From NCBI RefSeq assembly GCF_028736925.1, contig NZ_JAQZAT010000001.1, forward strand, positions 124,001 to 188,000: a DNA stretch of 64,000 nt. The letters are read 5' to 3'. The translations under genes and the position numbers were made by a program. This document shows, one piece after another, positions 16,538 to 24,617 of the stretch. Position 1 is the first letter of the stretch, and every line of letters starts with the position of its first letter. The DNA is from Flavivirga sp. 57AJ16 (lineage in GTDB: Bacteria; Bacteroidota; Bacteroidia; Flavobacteriales; Flavobacteriaceae). The notes under the pieces were generated by a model. That model had not been told where the DNA came from and made no database searches. It saw nothing but the letters and a program-made list of their open reading frames with translations.

Positions 16538-17958
16538 AGTTGATTTTATTATTATGGCAACGCGAAGGTATTTCCATTATTAGAAATACCTTTCAAATAA
16601 TCATGTTGTCCACTGTTTTTTTATTGGGCATGTATGCCATCTATTATGGCCATTCCAAAATAACGGAACAGCAAAAAACAATCAAGAATGTCGAACAAAT
16701 AGAAAAGGAGGAGTTTGAACACTATAAAAAGAGTTTTTACAGAGACCATACATCGGTCAAGGAAAAACAGCTATTCGATATAGCTTCAAAGCCCGCTTAT
16801 GCCTGGTATCGACATGGCTACCATGCCATCTTAAACCCTCATAGTTTAGCTCACATGTCTTTAGGACAAAGGGATATAGAGCCTTACTATTACAAATTGA
16901 CAGGAATGAGCCTATATTACCAATTATTTCAAATTGAGTTGGCCAACCCATTGAAGCTATATGCAGGAAATTTTGATCTATCCTTTGTACTTATTTATTT
17001 ATTTCCATTGCTGATAATAGCTTTCACCTACGGATTATATGCAGAAGAAAAGGAAAATGGCATGCTGCCCTTACTAAGGTTGCAAACCATAGGACTAAGA
17101 AAAATACTCTTGATTAGAATGGCCTTTTATTATGTTTTGATTGTCGGGTTAGGAATTCTTTTGTCATCAATTGGCTTTTTGGTTTCAAGTGAGTTGGATG
17201 TTTTGTCCATTTTCTTATGGATCTCTGCCATTTTATGCTATCTCAGTTTTTGGTTTGCTTTGATGTTCTTGTTGATCAGTCTTAAAAAAAACTCTTCTTT
17301 AACCGCAATTAGTGCCGCTAGCTTATGGCTTCTTTTTTTAATTGTTCTCCCGGCCATATTGAACGTGTATGCAAACCTTGTATATTCAATCGATAATACA
17401 TCCCTTGCCGAAATCACTAGAAGAAAAGGCTTGGAAAATGAAGATGACGTGAACGAGTCTAAAGCTGTAATCTTTGAATATCTACAGAATCGGAACGACT
17501 TAAAGGGAGCGGATTCACTGATCGAGATAAATATTATGGCAAAAGCCTATGCCGCTTTTACGGCGCTTAATGATAACCATCATAGAAAAGAAGTGTCGGA
17601 CTACTTTGACCAAATTAGATTAAGACAAAAGAGGATTTCTGCATTTCGATGGGCAAACCCAGCAGTAAACACGCAAGGAATTCTTAATGAAATTGTAGAA
17701 ACAGATTCTGAAATTTTTCAATCCTTTTATCAATCCATTGAGAGCTTTCACAAGGATATTACAAGTTTTTATTTTGATAAACTGTTTTTGAACAAAGAAA
17801 TAACAAGTAAGGACTACGAAACCCTTCCCAAATTCAATTTAAAAATTGACAGCCAAGATAGAAACCAAAAAATTAGAAATGGCTTCATAGAAATTATGGT
17901 CGCCACATTTTTGCTTTTTGGCTTATCATGGATACTTTTCAATAAAACGACTTTCTGA
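16534..17958 (+). CDS. ABC-2 type permease, DUF3526-like (second subunit)
   Basis: A 474-residue membrane protein with the same topology as the preceding permease: helix (IIMLSTVFLLGMYAIYYG), long loop, helix bundle with EEKENGMLPLLRLQTIGLRK, long loop, and a final helix (FLLFGLSWILF). The two subunits are diverged and probably form a heterodimer. Translation is coupled by a 4-bp overlap. It closes the run of tightly spaced genes that began at 9151; a terminator-like stem follows at 18121. Confidence 0.75.
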   Translation: MKLILLLWQREGISIIRNTFQIIMLSTVFLLGMYAIYYGHSKITEQQKTIKNVEQIEKEEFEHYKKSFYRDHTSVKEKQLFDIASKPAYAWYRHGYHAILNPHSLAHMSLGQRDIEPYYYKLTGMSLYYQLFQIELANPLKLYAGNFDLSFVLIYLFPLLIIAFTYGLYAEEKENGMLPLLRLQTIGLRKILLIRMAFYYVLIVGLGILLSSIGFLVSSELDVLSIFLWISAILCYLSFWFALMFLLISLKKNSSLTAISAASLWLLFLIVLPAILNVYANLVYSIDNTSLAEITRRKGLENEDDVNESKAVIFEYLQNRNDLKGADSLIEINIMAKAYAAFTALNDNHHRKEVSDYFDQIRLRQKRISAFRWANPAVNTQGILNEIVETDSEIFQSFYQSIESFHKDITSFYFDKLFLNKEITSKDYETLPKFNLKIDSQDRNQKIRNGFIEIMVATFLLFGLSWILFNKTTF

Positions 17959-18120
17959 AATGATATTAAAAATTAGACACATAAGAGCATTTCTATAAAA
18001 TTACAGTACGAAATGAGCATAAACTTTTTTAAACATACCATACCGATATGATTAAAATAAGTTTTTGCGAAACCGAAAGGTTCACGAACACAAAAAAAAA
18101 TAATATATAGTGAGTAAAAC

Positions 18121-18165
18121 GAAGTGGTTACATCTGTTTATAAGTTTTGTAATCACTTCTTTTTT
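18121..18165 (+). terminator. Putative terminator before the MATE gene
   Basis: GAAGTG (18121-18126) and TTAC (18128-18131) pair with GTAA (18149-18152) and CACTTC (18154-18159), followed by a run of T (18160-18165). This would end the ABC transcript, or act as an attenuator, 33 bp upstream of the MATE start. Confidence 0.5.
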
Positions 18166-18197
18166 AATCAATTATATAATTTTAAACAGAAGAAAAT

Positions 18198-19544
18198 TTG
18201 AAAAAAAAGCCAGACTTCATCAATGACAATCTTTGGAAACTTCTATTGAAGCTTTCTGTACCCAGCATTTTGGGAATGATGGTGATATCCATCAATGGAC
18301 TCGTTGATATATTCTACACAAGTTATTTTATAGGAACAGAAGCCTTTACGGGTATATCCATGCTGTTCCCTTTAATGTTGGTTGTCACCAGTGTTACCGT
18401 TTTTGTAGCAGCAGGTTCCGCATCTGTCCTTAGTAGAGCCATAGGTGCAAATCAGATGGGAATTCAAAGAAAAATCATCCCAAACATGATGGCCTTGTCT
18501 CTTATCGGAGCAGTTATTGTGACCATCCCAGGAATCATTTTTTCAAAAGAAATAGTTTCTGTTTTGGGAATTTCAGGAAAATTATTCACCTACGCTTTAG
18601 AATATTATCAGATATATATATTGGGTGCATTATTTAGTATTTATGGATTATCGGCTAATGGTTTAATACGAGCTGAAGGTAAAATAGGACAGGCTATGCG
18701 TTTTACATTGGTTTCCGTAGTTCTAAATCTTTTACTAACACCTATATTCATTGGCATTTTTAATATGGGCGTTGCAGGTGCTGCATGGAGTAGTATCACA
18801 GCTATGTTCATTTACAGTTTATTGACAGCCTTATATTTTATAAGAGGGAAAGCAACATTTCACACGGGTCGTTTCCGAATAAAGTTGGAATATAAAATCC
18901 TTAAAAATGTCTTAAGCATTGGGTTTTCGGCTTTTTCAATGCAATTGTCCAATTTGTTCAGGCAATTTCTACTGTTCAGATTAGTAGTTTTATATGGTAC
19001 TCTTGAATCCATAGCTTTTTTCAATGCTGCTTTTAGATTGTTCACCTTTTTGGCAATTCCTCTTTTGGGGCTTTACCAATCCATGCAACCAGTTATTGGA
19101 ATCAATTATGGTGCTAATAAACCGCATAGATGTTTAAAAGGTGTATCTATCTATAGATTAGCAGGAATGGTGCTTGGTACGGCAATGATAATTCCCATAC
19201 TGCTTTTTCCAGAAACCATCATCAATATTATGTTGCCAAATAAAGAACTTAACGAAGCTGAAATTTTCAATGTACGAATGATAATGGGAATCTTATTGGT
19301 TATTCCAATATCTTCCAGTAGCATCATTCTATTTCAATCAATTGGAGAAGCTAAATTGGCTACTATGTTACCTGTTGGGCGTCAACTATTCCTATTTGTA
19401 CCTATTATATTACTTCTGACCAAATATTTCGGTATTGAAGGTATATACTATGGCCTTGCCCTAGAGAATGTACTTTATGCGTTGGTTCTATGGATTATAT
19501 CCAGAAAAATACTTCAACGAATCGCATTAAGAGCAGGGCTTTAG
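18198..19544 (+). CDS. MATE-family efflux transporter
   Basis: A 448-residue inner-membrane exporter with twelve hydrophobic segments in two similar halves. The N-terminal phrase LLKLSVPSILGMMVISINGLVDIFY and the repeat PIFIGIFNMGVAGAAWSSI are characteristic of MATE (DinF/NorM) proteins, which expel organic cations or small molecules using H+ or Na+. I accept the TTG start at 18198, since the next ATG would remove the first helix. It lies downstream of the ABC exporter in the same orientation, so it may export a ligand made by this locus, or simply a drug. Confidence 0.8.
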   Translation: MKKKPDFINDNLWKLLLKLSVPSILGMMVISINGLVDIFYTSYFIGTEAFTGISMLFPLMLVVTSVTVFVAAGSASVLSRAIGANQMGIQRKIIPNMMALSLIGAVIVTIPGIIFSKEIVSVLGISGKLFTYALEYYQIYILGALFSIYGLSANGLIRAEGKIGQAMRFTLVSVVLNLLLTPIFIGIFNMGVAGAAWSSITAMFIYSLLTALYFIRGKATFHTGRFRIKLEYKILKNVLSIGFSAFSMQLSNLFRQFLLFRLVVLYGTLESIAFFNAAFRLFTFLAIPLLGLYQSMQPVIGINYGANKPHRCLKGVSIYRLAGMVLGTAMIIPILLFPETIINIMLPNKELNEAEIFNVRMIMGILLVIPISSSSIILFQSIGEAKLATMLPVGRQLFLFVPIILLLTKYFGIEGIYYGLALENVLYALVLWIISRKILQRIALRAGL

Positions 19545-19563
19545 ATACAGTAATTTATTCTTG

Positions 19564-20172
19564 TTATTTTGTAGAATGATATTTTTTTGCAACAACATGA
19601 AAAACGTGCCAAAACTTTTCTTTTCCGGAAAGAGTCTTGCCATTTTTCGAAGTTTCCTCGAAATATAATAACTCGAACCCTTCAAATAACTTTTTTACGG
19701 CTTCCAGATTATGAAAGGTCATATCGCTATTAGAACTCCATGAATCTTTTGGTCCAAAAAAGTGCCCACAAAAAAAACCTTCGGAATTGATACAACTGAT
19801 GATATTTAACCAAAGTCTTTCAAATTGATGTGGATGGCAAAAGGGTAAGGAAAAAGAAGCATTTACCAAATCGGCCGAAGGAAGTTCTCCCAAACTTTCA
19901 AAAGATGAATTTTGAAAATTTAATCGTTCTGGGAGGTTAGAACTTATCCCCTTTTGTAGATGTTGAAAAGAGTTAGGATCCTTGTCGATCGCCAATACAT
20001 CAAATCCCTTCTCTAACAATGCAAAAGTATCTACACCATTACCACATCCCAAATCAATAGCCTTAAACTCCTTTGAACTACCCTTATTAGATATGATGTT
20101 TAGAGTTTGGCTCAATGTATTTGCAGGAGGATGTTTTTCTTTATTTATTTTATCATAATGTGCTTTCCACAT
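19564..20172 (-). CDS. Class I SAM-dependent methyltransferase (TehB-like)
   Basis: A 202-residue soluble methyltransferase with motif I (AIDLGCGNGVDTFALL), the acidic residue after strand 2 (VLAIDKD), and ADLVNASFSLPFCHP. It resembles the tellurite-resistance/TehB-type group. It is the only minus-strand gene between 5.8 and 27.0 kb, converges on the MATE gene with a 19-bp gap, and so is a separate transcript. The substrate is unknown. Confidence 0.75.
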   Translation of the reverse strand: MWKAHYDKINKEKHPPANTLSQTLNIISNKGSSKEFKAIDLGCGNGVDTFALLEKGFDVLAIDKDPNSFQHLQKGISSNLPERLNFQNSSFESLGELPSADLVNASFSLPFCHPHQFERLWLNIISCINSEGFFCGHFFGPKDSWSSNSDMTFHNLEAVKKLFEGFELLYFEETSKNGKTLSGKEKFWHVFHVVAKKYHSTK

Positions 20173-20355
20173 CTTGCAATTCTTCTATAATAAGAAACAA
20201 AGATAATGAAGTCATCCTTTTTAAAGTAATATATGAACTGTTCTATAGCATGTTATTTTTTGAATAATTTATTTTTGACACTTTACCATATTCGCTTTCA
20301 CTCAATTATTTCTGCTTTGCCTCTACAAGTCTTCAACGCCCTAAATGCAAATATT

Positions 20356-20419
20356 AATCCTTTTTATTCAGATTATATTAACATAATTTTTGGTTTATTT
20401 TAGTAAGTTTGTGTTAGTG
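20356..20419 (+). promoter_or_regulatory. Promoter block of His/Cys protein paralogue 2
   Basis: Nearly the same sequence as 8196-8251, with the TAAGTTTG element again ending a few bases before the start codon (GTG at 20417). Conservation of the promoter with the gene implies duplication of the whole unit and shared control. Confidence 0.5.
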
Positions 20420-20725
20420 AAAAATGGTGGGTTAAAAAATAGCATTACTTATCTGTTCCTTGTTCTTTTCCTTTCAATGAAAATGGCAGGGCTTCATGTA
20501 TTATCACATACAGATGATACCGATCATGCATTACATTGTACTGTTTGTGACTATGCCATTACGCATAACTTAACACCCACACTTGCTCCTGATTTACAGG
20601 ATTTCGCAATTGAAAATCCTGAATTTACTGTTCGTAGAGAGCGTATCAAAAACTACAACTTTATTGCTTTAAGCGACCTTGTTTCTGGTCAACTTTTTTC
20701 TCGCCCACCTCCTTCTTTACTATAA
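20417..20725 (+). CDS. Secreted or membrane-anchored His/Cys-rich small protein, paralogue 2
   Basis: About 102 residues, aligned along its length with the gene at 8249: hydrophobic N terminus (SITYLFLVLFLSMKMAGLH), cluster HTDDTDHALHCTVCDYAI, and end LFSRPPPSLL. I choose GTG 20417 because it corresponds to the ATG of paralogue 1; the upstream in-frame TTG at 20390 lies in the conserved promoter. It precedes the COG0523 GTPase by about 350 bp, again beside metal-handling genes. It is likely a periplasmic metal-binding protein. Confidence 0.7.
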   Translation: MKNGGLKNSITYLFLVLFLSMKMAGLHVLSHTDDTDHALHCTVCDYAITHNLTPTLAPDLQDFAIENPEFTVRRERIKNYNFIALSDLVSGQLFSRPPPSLL

Positions 20726-21078
20726 GTTTTAATTTCAATAAGTAAAGAAAAATTATACTTCTTATTTATATTTTCTGCTAGTCTTTAAGAGGGCAATATG
20801 CTCCATTAAGGATGATAAATGCAGTTTATATAATATCAGGTTTTAATAACTTATATGTTCATGATTGTACTACATATCATGAACATGGGATTCAGTTATT
20901 ATTTTAAATTTTCTAAAACAGAGCCGCTTTCATGGCCTATTATAGAAATAATCCTGGATGGTCTTTTGTACTTTAAAAGGTCTTCCAACTCTTTACTTGT
21001 TGCTTGTTATTTAAAATTCATATTGTCAATACAAAGCCGCAAACATCATGTTTGCTACATAATATAAAAACCAAATAC
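20726..21078 (+). other. Intergenic region with a strong operator-like inverted repeat
   Basis: No credible gene is seen in 353 bp. An 11-bp perfect inverted repeat, ATGTTCATGAT (20855-20865) and ATCATGAACAT (20876-20886), has a 10-bp spacer. It lies about 190 bp upstream of the GTPase start and could be a regulator site. Confidence 0.5.
20855..20886. promoter_or_regulatory. 11-10-11 inverted repeat, possible operator
   Basis: Both arms match perfectly over 11 bp. Centre-to-centre distance of the arms is 21 bp, two helical turns, as expected for a dimeric regulator. It is unlike the Fur-type boxes. No T-run follows, so it is not a standard terminator. Confidence 0.45.
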
Positions 21079-22278
21079 ATGAAAAAACTGCCAGTAACTG
21101 TATTAAGTGGCTTTTTAGGTGCTGGAAAAACCACGTTACTAAACCATATACTACATAACAAAGAAGGCTTAAAGGTAGCCGTAATAGTCAATGACATGAG
21201 CGAAGTAAATATCGATGCCCAATTCATTGAAAATGAAAATACACTTTCTAGAACCGAAGAGAAATTAGTTGAAATGTCCAATGGCTGTATTTGCTGTACT
21301 CTTCGAGAAGACCTTATGGTAGAAGTGGAAAAACTAGCTACCCAAAACAAGTTCGATTACTTATTAATAGAAAGTACGGGGATAAGCGAGCCCATTCCTG
21401 TTGCCCAGACCTTTACCTTTGAAAGTGAAGATGGGCACATAGACTTAAGTCGTTTTAGTTATATAGACACTATGGTAACGGTAGTGGATGCCTATAATTT
21501 CCTAAAAGATTTTTCCAGTCCCGATTATCTTACAACAAGATCACTCACAGACATGGAAGGTGATAATAGAACCATTGTTAATTTACTGACCGATCAAATT
21601 GAATTTGCCAATGTTATCATCATTAACAAAATTGATTTAGTTACCAAAGAGCAGCGTGAAGAGCTTCAAGCTATCATTCAAAAACTAAATCCAGAAGCTC
21701 GTATCATTCTTGCCAACGAATCAAAGGTTGAATTAAAAAGTGTCATCAATACAAGCTTGTTCAATTACGAAACAGCCGAGGCTTCCGCTGGCTGGATAAA
21801 AGAATTGGAGAACGAACACGTTCCAGAAACCGAAGAATATGGGATAAGTTCCTTGGTTTTTAGGAGTAAAAAACCTTTCCATCCCGATCGCTTTTTAAAG
21901 TACCTAGATACAGGTTTTCCACAAAATATTATTAGAAGCAAAGGTTTGTTTTGGCTGGCATCCAGATCTAGCCAAGCGTTGGTATGGAGTACCGCAGGAG
22001 GTTCATTTAAAGCAGATAATGCAGGGGTTTGGTGGGCTTCCATGCCTTTTGGCGAGCGAATTAACTATGCTGCTTTCAATGAAAATAAAGATCACATTGA
22101 ATCGGGATGGGATGCTATATACGGAGACCGTAAAATAGAACTGGTCTTCATTGGACAATATTTGGAAAAAGAAAAAGTCACAGACCAATTGAATGATTGC
22201 TTGCTTACCGACAACGAAGCACAGCTATGGAAAAGTCAATTGTTCCCTCAAGAAGATCAATGGCCAATAGAGAAATAA
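21079..22278 (+). CDS. COG0523/CobW-type GTPase, putative zinc metallochaperone
   Basis: About 399 residues. It has a P-loop GFLGAGKTT, the family's metal-binding CICC motif ([11 protein letters not shown], about residues 67-77), ESTGISEP, a guanine-specificity motif NKID, and a C-terminal CobW-C domain ([11 protein letters not shown]). These GTPases deliver metals to proteins or enzymes, and several are zinc-starvation proteins under Zur. I use the ATG at 21079, where family homology begins ([14 protein letters not shown]); the upstream in-frame codons are unlike the family. It heads a run of five co-oriented, tightly spaced genes up to 27002. Confidence 0.85.
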   Translation: MKKLPVTVLSGFLGAGKTTLLNHILHNKEGLKVAVIVNDMSEVNIDAQFIENENTLSRTEEKLVEMSNGCICCTLREDLMVEVEKLATQNKFDYLLIESTGISEPIPVAQTFTFESEDGHIDLSRFSYIDTMVTVVDAYNFLKDFSSPDYLTTRSLTDMEGDNRTIVNLLTDQIEFANVIIINKIDLVTKEQREELQAIIQKLNPEARIILANESKVELKSVINTSLFNYETAEASAGWIKELENEHVPETEEYGISSLVFRSKKPFHPDRFLKYLDTGFPQNIIRSKGLFWLASRSSQALVWSTAGGSFKADNAGVWWASMPFGERINYAAFNENKDHIESGWDAIYGDRKIELVFIGQYLEKEKVTDQLNDCLLTDNEAQLWKSQLFPQEDQWPIEK

Positions 22279-22303
22279 AACATGAAATTTTACAACATTT
22301 AAG

Positions 22304-22933
22304 ATGGTACAAACAGATAACCTCACATTTCATTATAAAAAAAAGGAATATACTTTCCGCTTTCCTAACATCTCCTTAAAGAACCAGGAAAATTTGCTCA
22401 TTCTAGGAAAATCGGGCATCGGAAAAACAACACTTTTACATCTTTTAGCTGGCCTGCTAAAACCTGTTAGCGGAACGATAATAATCAATGGAGCACCTAT
22501 CAACAGGCTATCCCATTCGCACTTGGATACATTTAGAGGGCAAAATATTGGGATGGTATTTCAAAAAAATCACGCAATTAGATCGTTGAACGTTTTTGAC
22601 AATTTACAGGCACGTCTTTTTTTTGGCAGAAAATCCATTAGCAAACCCTCGATTGATGATTTATTAGAACAATTAGATCTGAGCGACTTTAAAAAGAGCA
22701 AAGTAAACGAACTTAGTGAAGGGCAATTACAGCGTTTGGGCTTTGCTTTATCGGTCATACATAATCCTCAGGTTATTTTGGCAGATGAACCTACCTCAAG
22801 TTTAGATGATGAAAATTGTAAAATGGTTATGGATTTACTTATCAATCAGGCTAAACGAACCCATGCCAATCTCATTGTTATTACGCATGACCATAGGATT
22901 AAACCATTATTTTCAAAAGCCATTACATTATGA
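22304..22933 (+). CDS. ABC transporter ATP-binding protein (LolD/MacB type)
   Basis: A 209-residue ATPase with Walker A GKSGIGKTT, signature LSEGQLQRLG and Walker B VILADEPTSSLDD. The type pairs with FtsX-domain permeases (LolCDE, MacB). Its stop overlaps the start of the permease at 22930. It lies 25 bp after the GTPase gene. Confidence 0.85.
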   Translation: MVQTDNLTFHYKKKEYTFRFPNISLKNQENLLILGKSGIGKTTLLHLLAGLLKPVSGTIIINGAPINRLSHSHLDTFRGQNIGMVFQKNHAIRSLNVFDNLQARLFFGRKSISKPSIDDLLEQLDLSDFKKSKVNELSEGQLQRLGFALSVIHNPQVILADEPTSSLDDENCKMVMDLLINQAKRTHANLIVITHDHRIKPLFSKAITL

Positions 22934-24180
22934 CTATTTGGAAAATTAGCATACAAAACCTCAGGTCAAAACCATTCTATACTTTTTTAAGTGTCTTCAG
23001 TTTGGCTTTAAGTATTGCACTTCTTTTAGGAATCCAACAATTGGAGACGTCCTTTAAATATCAAATGGAAAATAACTTAGGGGATATTGATTTGGTTATT
23101 GGTGCTAAAGGAAGCCCATTGCAGTTGGTTTTGGCATCCGTACTGCATATGGACAACCCAACAGGGAATATTCCATATGAAGACGCAAAAAAGGTAAGCA
23201 AAAATCCTATGATTAAAAGTGCGGTGCCTATCTCCTATGGCGATAATTACAAAGGCTATAGGATTGTAGGAACGACCAATGAATTTGCAAATTTTTACCA
23301 TGCAGCATTGGAAAAAGGACAGGCCATAAAAAAATCCATGGAAGTCATACTTGGCCATACAGTTGCCGAAAAACTGCAACTTAAAATTGGGGATACCTTT
23401 TTAAGTTCCCATGGGTTGGTAGATAATGATATTGAGAAGCATTCCGAAAGCCTTAAAGTTGTTGGTATATATAAGCCTACCCAAAAAGTAATTGACCGTC
23501 TCATCATTACAAACCTAGAAAGTATATGGGACGTTCATCATACCGAAGACGAACATGAGCATGAAGATGAACATGGCCCTGGGCATGAACATAAAGAAAG
23601 TCATATCGGGCATCCTGAAGATGTATATGAAGGAAATGAAATAACGTCATTATTAATTTCTTTTAGAAATCCTTCTGCCCTTTTAGCACTTCCTAGAAGA
23701 ATCAATAAACAAACCAACATGCAAGCAGCATTACCAAAATATGAATTGGACAGATTGTATAAATATACGGGTGTTGGTGTGAAAACAATTTCATGGATTG
23801 CCTATATGATACTTGTTATTTCTTGTATGACCATTTTTATAAGCCTTTATAAAATGGTAAAAGAACATGCTTTTGATTTGGCTCTTTTACGCACCTACGG
23901 AGCTAGCAATTTCCAATTGATACGCATGGTCGGTTATGAAGGATGCATAATTGGGTTACTGGCATTTTTATTGGGGATTTTACTATCTAAAATGGGACTG
24001 TACTTTATGTTTAAAATAGTAGAAACCGAATATAAACAAAACATGCTTCATGAATTGCCATTTACAGAATTCTTGCAAATAGGAGCTTTGGTTCTTATAA
24101 TGATATTGACATCAATATCATTAGCCATCTATCCTATTATAAAAATGAACATATCAACTATTTTGAGCCATGAAAAATAA
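22930..24180 (+). CDS. FtsX-type ABC permease with a His-rich extracytoplasmic loop
   Basis: A 416-residue permease with one N-terminal helix (TFLSVFSLALSIALLLGIQQ), a periplasmic domain of about 240 residues, and three C-terminal helices typical of FtsX/MacB proteins. Around residues 202-230 the periplasmic domain carries a His/Glu/Asp stretch (HHTEDEHEHEDEHGPGHEHK), absent from ordinary Lol/Mac permeases and well suited to bind zinc, copper or nickel. It is translationally coupled to the ATPase. The most likely role is moving a metal-loaded protein or ligand between inner membrane and periplasm; the direction is unknown. Confidence 0.75.
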   Translation: MTIWKISIQNLRSKPFYTFLSVFSLALSIALLLGIQQLETSFKYQMENNLGDIDLVIGAKGSPLQLVLASVLHMDNPTGNIPYEDAKKVSKNPMIKSAVPISYGDNYKGYRIVGTTNEFANFYHAALEKGQAIKKSMEVILGHTVAEKLQLKIGDTFLSSHGLVDNDIEKHSESLKVVGIYKPTQKVIDRLIITNLESIWDVHHTEDEHEHEDEHGPGHEHKESHIGHPEDVYEGNEITSLLISFRNPSALLALPRRINKQTNMQAALPKYELDRLYKYTGVGVKTISWIAYMILVISCMTIFISLYKMVKEHAFDLALLRTYGASNFQLIRMVGYEGCIIGLLAFLLGILLSKMGLYFMFKIVETEYKQNMLHELPFTEFLQIGALVLIMILTSISLAIYPIIKMNISTILSHEK

Positions 24181-24607
24181 AATCCTAATTATCCTTTTAC
24201 TTCTATCCTGCTCTGTATGCTTTAGTCAACAGAAGGTAACTTGGGAAGATCTGGCTCAGGTAAAATTCTCTGAGAAATTTTTTCCGGCATATGGAGAGTC
24301 TTTTTTATATCCAAAATTTTTGCCCTCCGTACAGGCTTTAGAAGGAAAACAAATAACCGTTACCGGGTATTTTTTAAATATAGACCCAAAAGGTGAATTA
24401 TACATCTTATCCAAAGGACCTATGTCTTCCTGCTTTTTCTGTGGTGTGGGTGGTCCTGAAACAGCTATAGAACTCCAATTTACCTCCAAGCAAACCTTTA
24501 AAACCGATGCTATAGTAGCTATTACAGGAACATTGAAGCTAAATGCCGATGATGTAGAACATTTTAATTACATCCTAACAGAATGCAAAGGACAACTTAT
24601 TAATTAA
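24170..24607 (+). CDS. Secreted OB-fold-like protein with CFFC motif (DUF3299-like)
   Basis: A 145-residue protein with a signal peptide (KILIILLLLSCSVCFSQ). The mature part has an ITVTGYFLNIDPKGELYIL stretch and a SSCFFCGVGGPETAIEL segment, a pattern I associate with DUF3299-type periplasmic proteins near Mac/Lol-like ABC transporters. The CxxC could bind a metal or be redox active. Its start overlaps the permease by 11 bp, so it should be made together with it. Confidence 0.6.
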   Translation: MKNKILIILLLLSCSVCFSQQKVTWEDLAQVKFSEKFFPAYGESFLYPKFLPSVQALEGKQITVTGYFLNIDPKGELYILSKGPMSSCFFCGVGGPETAIELQFTSKQTFKTDAIVAITGTLKLNADDVEHFNYILTECKGQLIN

Positions 24608-24617
24608 AAAACTCAAA

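Noticed and set aside
20855-21067. 70-codon plus-strand frame upstream of the GTPase
   Set aside because: It begins on the inverted repeat and overlaps the GTPase start. No domain is recognisable.
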